From positions 1 through 16,208 of the forward strand of contig CAIWVT010000313.1 of NCBI GenBank assembly GCA_903916135.1: DNA of 16,208 nucleotides, read 5' to 3'. The position numbers were made by a program, and so were the translations under genes. This DNA is from an uncultured bacterium. Its GTDB lineage: Bacteria; Bacteroidota; Bacteroidia; Bacteroidales; CAIWKO01. Of this stretch, positions 1-6,830 are shown piece by piece. Under the pieces are notes generated by a model. That model did not search any database. It had not been told where the DNA came from and saw only the letters and a list, made by a program, of their open reading frames with translations. Position 1 is the stretch's first letter, and each line of letters opens with the position of its first letter.

Positions 1-2
1 AA

Positions 3-98
3 GAAAAAGAAAATAAAATACTTTGGAAAATACAGATTGAAATAATATCAAAAAACGACGGATATTTTCTATTAGATGTGACTAGTAAAGATAATTAA
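3..98 (+). CDS. C-terminal tail of an unidentified gene (5' end outside window)
   Basis: An open frame enters from the left edge and encodes 31 residues before a TAA stop, ending in FLLDVTSKDN. The tail alternates charged and hydrophobic residues (for example ILWKIQIEI), as in a beta-strand-rich domain. It stops 15 bases before the ATG of the protease gene on the same strand, which fits an operon layout. No family can be recognised from so short a piece. The reading is supported only by the open frame, plausible composition and spacing, so it could be chance in AT-rich DNA. Confidence 0.35.
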   Translation, partial: EKENKILWKIQIEIISKNDGYFLLDVTSKDN

Positions 99-113
99 TT
101 ATAAAAATAAACC

Positions 114-2027
114 ATGAAAGCATTTAAAATTATATCTCTAATATTGACAATATATTTTTCAATAAATTATTGTCAGGCGCAGATAAGTGAAGGTGGCTTG
201 CCAAAAAGTTTAGCTTATAAACTACCGGATGATTTTGCTGTATTAAATCTTAAACCCCCCAATGTTGATAGTCTGATTAAAGTAGATGAGTCAAATGATT
301 CAAAGGGATTTGGGTATAGATTTGGTATTACTATCCCTGTCAATTATTCGATTAATAACTCAGGTACGTGGTATGATTTGCCAGAAAATAATGGAAGAAT
401 ATGGAGATTAAAAATTAAATGCAAGGATGCGTTGGCAATGGGTGTTTATTATAACGATTTTTTTATACCTCCTGATTGTAAACTTTTCGTGTATAATGAA
501 AATAAAACACAAATTTTGGGAGCTTACACTTATGCAAATAATCATGAAAGTCGCCTATTCGCAAATGAATTGGTATATGATGAATCAATAATTTTAGAAT
601 ATTATCAGCCTTATGATAATACAGTTGTGCCAAATATAAATATATCGGGAATTGGCTATGCGTATAGAGGTGTGAGTAATAATTCGAATAAAGGTTTTGG
701 TTCTTCGGGTTCATGTGAGGTAAACGTAAATTGTTCGGAAGGTAGTTATTATGTTGATAAAAAAAGTGGAGTCGCTCGTATATCAGTAAAAATTGGTTCT
801 GATTTGGCTTGGTGTACAGGTTCTTTAATTAACAATACAAATAACGATTGTACTCCATATTTTTTAACTGCTGATCATTGCACATATAGCTCTGGCAATT
901 ATGCCACAGCACAAGATTTTAATCAATGGATTTTTTATTTTAATTATCAATCAGCAACCTGTTCTAACCCTTCTGCACAACCAACTGCAAATTCGATAAC
1001 AGGCTGCTCTTTGGTATCGTTCGGTTTGATGAATGGTGGTTCTGATTTTGAGTTACTTCGATTAAATACTGCAATCCCTCCATCTTATAATTTATATTTA
1101 CTGGGTTGGGATAGAAGTGGTTCTATCAGTTCATATGGTAGATGTATTCATCATCCCGCAGGAGATATTAAGAAAATTTCTTATTATGGGACACCTTTAC
1201 AAACTGATACATGGAGCATTCCAGATTTTACTTGTGCTACAAACGCACATTGGCGTGTTCAGTGGGCACAAACAACTAATGGATGGGGAGTTACTGAAGG
1301 AGGTTCATCAGGGTCCCCTATATTTGATAATTATGGAAGAATAATTGGAACATTAACAGGTGGTAGTGCGACTTGCTCAAATCCATCGGGGTATAGTTTG
1401 TATGGAAAATTTTCATATCATTGGCAATCGAATAATACAAGTGCTTACCAAAGATTACAACCATGGTTAGATCCTGCTAATACAAGTACCGCCGATTATG
1501 GAATTAGTATGGCAGCTCACATACCGGCTGCAAGTTATACTAATACTCCGACAATTATCTACCAAAATCAGAGCGTTCAATTTAATGATAATTCAACTAA
1601 TTATCCAACCTCGTGGTACTGGCTTTTCGGTGATGGTGGAAGTTCAACAGCCCAAAATCCATCACATGTTTATTTAAATTCAGGTTCATACACTGTTTCA
1701 TTGAAGGCAACAACTGGGTGTGGAAATGACACATTTACGAAAATAATCCATGTTAATAGTGATGCTGGTATTGATTCGGAAATTTTGGATAAATTAGTTT
1801 CTATATATCCTAATCCTGTACTTAACAGTTTTGAAATAAAATACCCATCAGGTTTTAAACAAGGTGCATATTTTCAAATTATTGATAATATAGGTAAAAT
1901 TGTTCGACAAGATATTTTATTTGGCACAGTAATGGAAATTGATATATCGAGCCTGTCAAAAGGTATTTATTCTGTCAAGATATTTAGTGAGAGTAATGTT
2001 TGTTTAAAGAAATTGTGTAAATTATAG
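114..2027 (+). CDS. Secreted lysyl-endopeptidase-like serine protease with PKD and type IX sorting domains
   Basis: This is a 637-residue exported trypsin-fold endopeptidase, likely released to the medium or held on the cell surface. Residues 1-23 form a signal peptide (hydrophobic stretch, then CQAQ). The catalytic triad is visible: His255 in LTADHC, Asp311 in SDFELLRL and Ser399 in EGGSSGSP, the signature of the lysyl endopeptidase (Achromobacter protease I) group of S1-like enzymes. Several cysteines (Cys234, Cys246, Cys256, Cys374, Cys421) could form disulfides. Residues about 472-548 are a PKD domain (WLFGDGG). Residues about 562-637 are a type A type IX secretion sorting domain beginning at IYPNP. 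Residues 24-200 resemble the N-terminal prodomain region of Bacteroidota members. A preference for cleaving after Lys is inferred from the family, not shown. The gene is AT-rich relative to the genes to its right. A small unknown gene follows after 22 bases, probably in the same transcript. Confidence 0.93.
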   Translation: MKAFKIISLILTIYFSINYCQAQISEGGLPKSLAYKLPDDFAVLNLKPPNVDSLIKVDESNDSKGFGYRFGITIPVNYSINNSGTWYDLPENNGRIWRLKIKCKDALAMGVYYNDFFIPPDCKLFVYNENKTQILGAYTYANNHESRLFANELVYDESIILEYYQPYDNTVVPNINISGIGYAYRGVSNNSNKGFGSSGSCEVNVNCSEGSYYVDKKSGVARISVKIGSDLAWCTGSLINNTNNDCTPYFLTADHCTYSSGNYATAQDFNQWIFYFNYQSATCSNPSAQPTANSITGCSLVSFGLMNGGSDFELLRLNTAIPPSYNLYLLGWDRSGSISSYGRCIHHPAGDIKKISYYGTPLQTDTWSIPDFTCATNAHWRVQWAQTTNGWGVTEGGSSGSPIFDNYGRIIGTLTGGSATCSNPSGYSLYGKFSYHWQSNNTSAYQRLQPWLDPANTSTADYGISMAAHIPAASYTNTPTIIYQNQSVQFNDNSTNYPTSWYWLFGDGGSSTAQNPSHVYLNSGSYTVSLKATTGCGNDTFTKIIHVNSDAGIDSEILDKLVSIYPNPVLNSFEIKYPSGFKQGAYFQIIDNIGKIVRQDILFGTVMEIDISSLSKGIYSVKIFSESNVCLKKLCKL

Positions 2028-2049
2028 AAAATATAAATAGAGAAAATAT

Positions 2050-2391
2050 ATGAATACTATAAAAAAAGTACGATTAACCAGAGTAGAATTAAATGATAAA
2101 ATTTTAAAATTATTTCCTGTGTTGGATAGTGGTCTAATTGCATTAGAATATTTTAAAGAATACAACAAATATAAACGATATAATGATACTATTTCTTTAA
2201 AATGTTTTGATGGAAATAAAGAGCTGAATATAAAATTGGAATATGAGGTTAATTTAAATGATACTGAAAAAAATTATCGTTATATTTATAAAATAACCTT
2301 AGGGAAATACAACAATTTACACATTGTCTCTGCTTATGAATTAAAAAATAATGACCTTATCTCGATTGTATTGTTGCCCACAACAAATTAA
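2050..2391 (+). CDS. Small hypothetical protein (113 aa)
   Basis: This is a 113-residue protein of no recognised family. It is rich in Lys, Asn, Tyr and Ile, has no signal peptide and no membrane segment, and looks like a soluble alpha/beta protein: a helical start (residues about 12-35), then alternating strands (TISLKCF, NIKLEYEV, YIYKITL, LHIVSAYEL, ISIVLL). It starts 22 bases after the stop of the secreted protease, has the same AT-rich composition and is probably co-transcribed with it. No catalytic motif is visible. A role as a protease companion (for example an immunity or inhibitor protein) is possible from position alone but has no sequence support. The start ATG follows an A-rich stretch (AGAGAAAATAT), the usual look of Bacteroidota start sites. 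Confidence 0.7.
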   Translation: MNTIKKVRLTRVELNDKILKLFPVLDSGLIALEYFKEYNKYKRYNDTISLKCFDGNKELNIKLEYEVNLNDTEKNYRYIYKITLGKYNNLHIVSAYELKNNDLISIVLLPTTN

Positions 2392-2449
2392 ATATAAATA
2401 ATTATAGGTATAAAAGGAGCTTGCTTTGTATAGTAATGAATTTTATTTC

Positions 2450-2466
2450 GCCCCTAAAGGGGCTTT
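2450..2466 (+). terminator. Weak hairpin, possible terminator after the small gene
   Basis: GCCCC (2450-2454), a TAAA loop and GGGGC (2459-2463) form a short GC-rich hairpin followed by only TTT. It lies 58 bases after the stop of the small gene. The short T run makes it a weak intrinsic terminator at best. It could equally be one of the small palindromes scattered through this region. Confidence 0.3.
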
Positions 2467-2480
2467 GAGGAGTGTTGGTT

Positions 2481-2512
2481 GTAATCTACCATGACTTGAA
2501 AGTCGTGGTTAC
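2481..2512. repeat. Imperfect inverted repeat (hairpin element)
   Basis: CCATGACTT (2489-2497) and AAGTCGTGG (2500-2508) pair along nine positions with one T-G wobble. The outer GTAA (2481-2484) and TTAC (2509-2512) extend the stem past a four-base bulge. A dispersed intergenic palindrome is the likely nature; the family was not identified. Confidence 0.5.
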
Positions 2513-2673
2513 AAAACTTAAACCCCATACGGGTTTTGGGGAATGGAAAAGAGAAGGTTTAGAAGGTTGGGGGTTTGGGTTGTTGGGTGTTTGTCATTTC
2601 TATTAAGGTTGGGGAAGATGGAAGAAGGTTTTTTTTTGAATAGAAAGGCAAAATCGGATAATTATAGAGATGG

Positions 2674-2743
2674 AAAATTGGGGCGTGCAGTAGAGACGCA
2701 AAATTGGGGTGCGTAGTAGAGACGCAAAATTTTGCGTCTCTAC
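2674..2743. repeat. 26-base tandem repeat ending in a 28-base perfect palindrome
   Basis: Two 26-base units (2674-2699 and 2700-2725) share AAAATTGGGG at one end and AGTAGAGACGC at the other, differing by a few bases between. The second unit runs into a perfect palindrome at 2716-2743, whose 14-base half is GTAGAGACGCAAAA and whose axis lies between 2729 and 2730. The palindrome could fold as a hairpin in transcripts from either side and thus act where the two convergent operons meet. There is no T run after it. Confidence 0.75.
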
Positions 2744-2878
2744 AGGGGTGGCGGATTGTATGAAAGGATGGGGGCATTTTCAATTGTTTTTTATATGACG
2801 ATTGGGACAAGTGGGACATTTGTTATGCGCGGCAGGAAGTGGGAATAATCATAGGGTTAAATGGTATGATTGATTAAG

Positions 2879-3013
2879 AGTCCGGGGGATAGACACGGGG
2901 CACGCGCGCAAGGGATTGGAACCCCGACTTCATCGGGATAGACTCCAATCCCACAGGGGCGTTATTCAGCCCCGAGGACTTGGAGAGTAAAGCCCGACCC
3001 GCAGGGATGCGCC
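2879..3013. repeat. GC-rich structured intergenic element with nested stems
   Basis: This stretch is far more GC-rich than its surroundings and folds on paper into several exact stems. GGGATTGGA (2912-2920) pairs with TCCAATCCC (2944-2952). Inside it, CCCGA (2923-2927) pairs with TCGGG (2933-2937). GGGGC (2956-2960) pairs with GCCCC (2969-2973). AGTCC (2879-2883) pairs with GGACT (2976-2980) as an enclosing stem. No open frame is credible. It could be a dispersed repeat family of Bacteroidota or a structured RNA; strand and function are unknown. Confidence 0.5.
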
Positions 3014-3110
3014 ATAAAAATGAAAAATAAAAAATGAAAAATTTTTGGAGGTGCTTCTTAGTGGTTCTTTATGCTCTTAGTGTCTCAGTGGTTTTTTCTA
3101 CGCCTAAACC

Positions 3111-3857
3111 CTATGCCCCTATCAAATTCAGCAGCCCATTGATAAACGTGAGTGGATGGGCGGGATTGCCGGGGATGTAGAGGTCAACGGTGTTGTTTTG
3201 GAGGAAGGAGCGATTGACGGCGGGGCTATCGGCAAAGAGTCCGCCGCTGATGGCGTCGGTGCCTACGAGGACAATAATTTTGGGATGGGGCACGGCATCA
3301 TAACAAATTTGGAGAGCTTCTGCCATGTTGTTTGTGATGGGTCCTGTGATGACGATGCCGTCGGCATGGCGGGGGGAAGCCACAAATTCGATACCGAAGC
3401 GGCTGATGTCGAACTGGACATTGTTGGCGGCGTTGAGTTCCCATTCGCTACTGTTGTCGCCGCCTGCAGAAACCTGTCGGAGTTTTAATGAGGAACGGAA
3501 GAGGCTGCGGATTTCGGGGCGAATCATTTGAGGATTTAGCTGGAGGGGCGTGTCGTCGCCTGCTGTTATGATGAGGCTTTCGCGTTGGTTGGTGGCGATT
3601 TTATAGTCGGTGGTGAAGCTGATTTTGTCGGGAAACTGTTGGGCACAGGCGCCACAAAAGGTGCATTTTCCTAAATCTATCGCCACAGGATTGGCGGTGA
3701 TGGCGCGCATTGGACAAAGGGAGGTTAAGGCTGCCTGGTCCACTGTCTGAAGGCTGATGAGCGGTCTGCCGCGAAAGATTCCCGGGACTTGGGCAGTGCG
3801 CACATTGGGAATGAATTGTTTTCCCTGATGGTATAAAATCTTTAAAGTGTCGAGCAT
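3111..3857 (-). CDS. Fused HyfH/HyfI-like small subunit of an Ehr-type complex, most FeS ligands lost
   Basis: This 248-residue protein is the last gene of the operon. Residues about 20-85 are a ferredoxin-like HyfH domain; residues about 118-248 are a NuoB/HycG-like domain recognised by RFGIEFVASPRHAD, VITGPITNNMAEAL and IPGNPAHP. In the ferredoxin part only Cys48 (LCP) and Cys65, Cys68, Cys71 (CTFCGAC) remain. In two-cluster ferredoxins these four build one complete [4Fe-4S] site; the other site's positions are Thr38, Gln41, Leu44 and Phe75. In the NuoB-like part, the four ligands of the N2/proximal cluster are Asp134, Ser137, Asp201 and Asn231 instead of cysteine. The reading frame is intact and the fold motifs are conserved, so this looks like adapted function rather than decay. 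Expected site: cytoplasmic face, bound to the large subunit. The start lies 18 bases after the large-subunit stop. Ligand alignment is by eye against family motifs. Confidence 0.85.
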   Translation of the reverse strand: MLDTLKILYHQGKQFIPNVRTAQVPGIFRGRPLISLQTVDQAALTSLCPMRAITANPVAIDLGKCTFCGACAQQFPDKISFTTDYKIATNQRESLIITAGDDTPLQLNPQMIRPEIRSLFRSSLKLRQVSAGGDNSSEWELNAANNVQFDISRFGIEFVASPRHADGIVITGPITNNMAEALQICYDAVPHPKIIVLVGTDAISGGLFADSPAVNRSFLQNNTVDLYIPGNPAHPLTFINGLLNLIGA

Positions 3858-3875
3858 GATGTTTTGAATTAAATG

Positions 3876-5375
3876 TTACAAATCGTGACCTGCATAAGAT
3901 AGGTTGAAACTTTTGTTGCTGACGGGGAAGTCGGATATTTCGTTGTTTCTGACCGCCATAGCCAACGCCATCCAGTTGTGGAAAGAGGGGTCTTTGATTT
4001 TATAGATGAGCAGTTCGCCCTGGGCGTCGGTGATGGCACAATGGCAAATTTCGCCACGCCAAGCTTCAACTAATGTAATGGTGAAGGCATCGGTTTGAGG
4101 CTGTTGCAGTGGGCTTGGAGCGGGTTGGGGATGGGGAACCGAGGCAATCAATTTGCGGACATATTCGATGGATTGCTTTATCTCTTCTTTGCGCATTTGC
4201 ACACGGGAATAGACATCACCATGGCGTTTGATGACGGGTTCGTGGTTCAATTCGGGATAGAGACCGTAGGGATGGGACAGGCGAATATCGCGCTGGAGCC
4301 CGCTGGAACGTGCTGCCATCCCGACGGCATTGATGGACAAGACATCGTCGTGGGACACCACGCCCGTGCGTTCGAAACGCGAAGAGGCACTGGGGAGTTT
4401 GAACATTTGTTTGCACATTTCGTCGAAGTCGGCTACGAAAGCATCGAACACCACTAAGAGGCGAGCCGCCAAAGCGGGCGTGAAAGGAAAGGGATTGTGA
4501 CCCGCACGAATCAGACCCTTGGACAAACGATTGCCGCCCCATTCTTGCATGAAGTTGACGATGGGTGTGCGCAAACGTCCAAAGACTGAAGCACCCAACT
4601 GATAAGCAATGTCGGCACATAAAGCGCTCAAATCGCCCGTGTGGATGGCTATCCGCTCCAACTCTTGCGCCACAGTGCGGGCAAAATCCAAGTCGCGTGA
4701 GGGCTGGAAATGGCAAAGGCTTTCCCACAAAGAAGCGAAAGCGGTGGCATGACCTGCTACGGTGTCGCCTGCGATGTTTTCTGCCAAAGTGGCTCGTTGG
4801 AGGAGTTCTTTTTTGTCGAGAAAGAGTTGTTCGATGCCACGATGTTGATAGCCCAATTGAATTTCGAGATGGAGGATTTGTTCGCCATTGCAGATGAAAC
4901 GAAAATGTCCGGGTTCAATCACGCCAGCATGTATGGGACCAACGCCCACCTCGTGCAGTTCTTCGCTTTTGATGCTATAAAAAGGATAATTGGCGATAGT
5001 TTGCGAGGTGTCGAAACGGTTAAAGGCATAACGAAGAGGTTTCAACCAAGGATGATGGATGAAGTTTATGCCGAAGTTTTCATGAATCTCGCGTTCAAAC
5101 TTTTCGAAGCACAAGAGCTTGGATGTTAAAGCCAACAGGGGCGTTTCGCGCTTCACCACACAAGCGGAAACATAAATTTGGTGGGTGTCGTCATCGGCAA
5201 TGCAACATATCAGCTTGATGGCATCTCCGATTTTATAGCCGAAATAGTTGACACAATGGCGTTCGGGATGCTGGGTTATAAACCCTGTGTTTATCTCGAA
5301 AAAGGTATCGTAGGGAATTTCGGGGATGGCAGCAATTCCGATGGTTTGATTATTGAGTAGTGTGATATAATTCAT
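3876..5375 (-). CDS. hyfG: HyfG/HycE-like large subunit (NuoC-NuoD-type fusion) lacking the [NiFe] cysteines
   Basis: This 499-residue protein has an N-terminal 30-kDa (NuoC-like) domain with the signature FEREIHENFGINFIHHPWLK (residues 93-112) and a 49-kDa/hydrogenase large-subunit domain (VGPIHAGVIEPGHFRF, then LGYQHRGIE). In true group 4 hydrogenases the active site is held by two CxxC pairs. Here the N-terminal pair, normally within ERVCGIC, reads ENIAGDT (Ala202, Thr205). The C-terminal pair, normally DPCxxC, reads LSYAGH (Tyr494, His497), and the protein ends two residues later. There is therefore no cleavable tail and no Ni site. A proline/glutamine-rich linker (about 414-428) precedes the last domain. 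Likely role: cytoplasmic core of an Ehr-type complex attached to the membrane arm encoded upstream; its substrate is unknown. It starts 6 bases after the stop of the HyfF-like gene. Confidence 0.9.
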   Translation of the reverse strand: MNYITLLNNQTIGIAAIPEIPYDTFFEINTGFITQHPERHCVNYFGYKIGDAIKLICCIADDDTHQIYVSACVVKRETPLLALTSKLLCFEKFEREIHENFGINFIHHPWLKPLRYAFNRFDTSQTIANYPFYSIKSEELHEVGVGPIHAGVIEPGHFRFICNGEQILHLEIQLGYQHRGIEQLFLDKKELLQRATLAENIAGDTVAGHATAFASLWESLCHFQPSRDLDFARTVAQELERIAIHTGDLSALCADIAYQLGASVFGRLRTPIVNFMQEWGGNRLSKGLIRAGHNPFPFTPALAARLLVVFDAFVADFDEMCKQMFKLPSASSRFERTGVVSHDDVLSINAVGMAARSSGLQRDIRLSHPYGLYPELNHEPVIKRHGDVYSRVQMRKEEIKQSIEYVRKLIASVPHPQPAPSPLQQPQTDAFTITLVEAWRGEICHCAITDAQGELLIYKIKDPSFHNWMALAMAVRNNEISDFPVSNKSFNLSYAGHDL

Positions 5376-5381
5376 GGCGCA

Positions 5382-6812
5382 TTAAATTGGAAGGTGCATT
5401 ATACTTTCATTAATCAGATTCACAAACTCCACGGGGGGATTCAACCCTAAATAGACCGCTCCCGCCAAGAGTATGTATTGGGTGAGGGATTCCCAAGGGC
5501 TGATGCGCGCCGCGCTATCTTCGTTGAAACCCACGGCAGGCAGGAAAAGAATCTTGAAGATGTTTTTGCCGAAGGCGTAGATAATCATGGTGAGCAGCAG
5601 TAGGATTAGGATGAGAACGATGATTTGATTGGCTTCGAATAAGGACCGGAAAATCAGAAATTCGCTCACGAACAAACCCGATGGAGGCATGGCGGTGGCA
5701 CTAATAAACCCCAGCAGTATGACCAAGGCGCCTGTGGTGTTGTATTTAAAATAGTTTCCGATTTGGTATATGTTTTTTGTTTTAAATACTTTGTAGATTT
5801 GATTGTATTGAAAAAACAGACTTGATTTGACTAAGGCATGGAGCACGATGTGCAGCACGGCAGCGTAATAGCCAACGCCTCCTGCTGCCAAACCGAGCAT
5901 CACCAAGCCCATGTGTTCGATGCCCGAATAGGCAAACATGCGTTTGATGTTTTTCACCTTTATCATATAGACCGCTGCCACGAAAACGGATAGAAATGCG
6001 GCGATGCCAATCACTAAGCTTGCCCAATGATGCAGGGAGGTGTTGGCAACCACCGAATAGAAACGGAAGATACCCACAAAACCTAAGTTCATCAATACGC
6101 TGGAGAGTAATGCTGCGGCAGGACCCGGAGCGGTATCTTTGGCATCAATGCCGGCAGTGTACATGGGCACCAAGCCCAATTTGGCGGTGAAGCCTGTGAA
6201 AATAAACAGAAAGGCTAATCGCAACCAGTATGGATTGAGTTTGTCGCTGTTTGCTAATAGATTTTGAAACGACAGGTCGGAGGAGCCTGCATGCATCAGC
6301 GAAAGACTGAGAAATAAGATGCCTATGAAGATAAAGGTGATGCTGATGGCGCAGATAAACACGTACTTCCAAGTGCCTTCTAAAGCCAATTTGTTGCGAT
6401 GATGATAAATCAAGGCGGAGGCAAACAAGGTTGTGAGCTCTGTGAAAATCCACGTGACGGCGATGTGATTGGAAAGATAGCCTGCGCCGATGGCGGTAAT
6501 TAAACCGACGATGGCTGCAAAAAAGATACTCCTTGAGCGTGGTGGACCCTGTTGATTTTGGATGTATAAAAAACCATGAATGGCAGCAGGAATGCTGATG
6601 ACGCTTAGGGTGATCAACAACAATATTCCTAAGGCATCGAAGGTGAAGTAATCGAGTTCGGTGGCATGAAAGTGCAGGCAAGCATAAATGGTAAAGCCCC
6701 ACTGTATCATTAAAAACAAACCCAACAGGCTGTAATTAATGGTTTTATTCTTGTTTATAAATAGCGCTATTGCAATTGAAAAAGCTACTATAAGATATAT
6801 GAGAGTTATCAT
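5382..6812 (-). CDS. hyfF: HyfF-like antiporter-type membrane subunit
   Basis: This 476-residue, strongly hydrophobic protein of the Mrp/NuoL-M-N antiporter family (proton-conducting membrane module) has about 12-14 membrane segments. Conserved features include the TM5 glutamate Glu125 (WIFTELTTL), the TM7 lysine Lys211 (FTAKLGLVPM), the RMFAYSGIEHMGL motif (291-303) that marks HyfF-type subunits, His325/Lys329 in HIVLHALVKSSLFF, and Lys416 in the late helix (YAFGKNIFK). The usual HTWLPDAH loop is changed to YTAGIDAK (218-225), and the TM8 lysine position looks like Asn242. It is the third antiporter-like subunit of the operon and probably lies next to the HyfE- and HyfC-like subunits. The start codon lies 18 bases after the stop of the HyfE-like gene. 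Confidence 0.88.
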   Translation of the reverse strand: MITLIYLIVAFSIAIALFINKNKTINYSLLGLFLMIQWGFTIYACLHFHATELDYFTFDALGILLLITLSVISIPAAIHGFLYIQNQQGPPRSRSIFFAAIVGLITAIGAGYLSNHIAVTWIFTELTTLFASALIYHHRNKLALEGTWKYVFICAISITFIFIGILFLSLSLMHAGSSDLSFQNLLANSDKLNPYWLRLAFLFIFTGFTAKLGLVPMYTAGIDAKDTAPGPAAALLSSVLMNLGFVGIFRFYSVVANTSLHHWASLVIGIAAFLSVFVAAVYMIKVKNIKRMFAYSGIEHMGLVMLGLAAGGVGYYAAVLHIVLHALVKSSLFFQYNQIYKVFKTKNIYQIGNYFKYNTTGALVILLGFISATAMPPSGLFVSEFLIFRSLFEANQIIVLILILLLLTMIIYAFGKNIFKILFLPAVGFNEDSAARISPWESLTQYILLAGAVYLGLNPPVEFVNLINESIMHLPI

Positions 6813-6830
6813 GATTGTGGATTTGGGCGT

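Larger units (their letters stand above)
2392..3110. other. Convergent intergenic region without a credible gene, rich in palindromic elements
   Basis: About 720 bases lie between the end of the small + strand gene and the end of the - strand hydrogenase-related operon. Open frames here (for example 2559-2819 on the - strand) run through repeats and are low-complexity, so they are not believed. The stretch holds a GCCCC/GGGGC hairpin, an imperfect hairpin at 2481-2512, a 26-base tandem repeat leading into a 28-base palindrome (2674-2743), and a GC-rich multi-stem element (2879-3013). These are followed by low-complexity A-rich sequence and a TTAGTG/CAGTGG-type degenerate stretch (3058-3100). 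Such debris is common in Bacteroidota intergenic DNA. Confidence 0.75.

Noticed and set aside
2559..2819. 86-residue - strand open frame
   Set aside because: It runs through the tandem repeat and palindrome, is low-complexity and shows no family features.
4216..4728. 170-residue open frame on the - strand
   Set aside because: It lies inside the large-subunit gene in another frame, with an Arg/His/Cys-rich composition typical of a shadow reading.
3111..5375. Decaying pseudogenes explaining the lost cysteines
   Set aside because: Both frames are intact with normal lengths, tight spacing and conserved non-cysteine motifs, and the cysteine loss follows whole metal sites.
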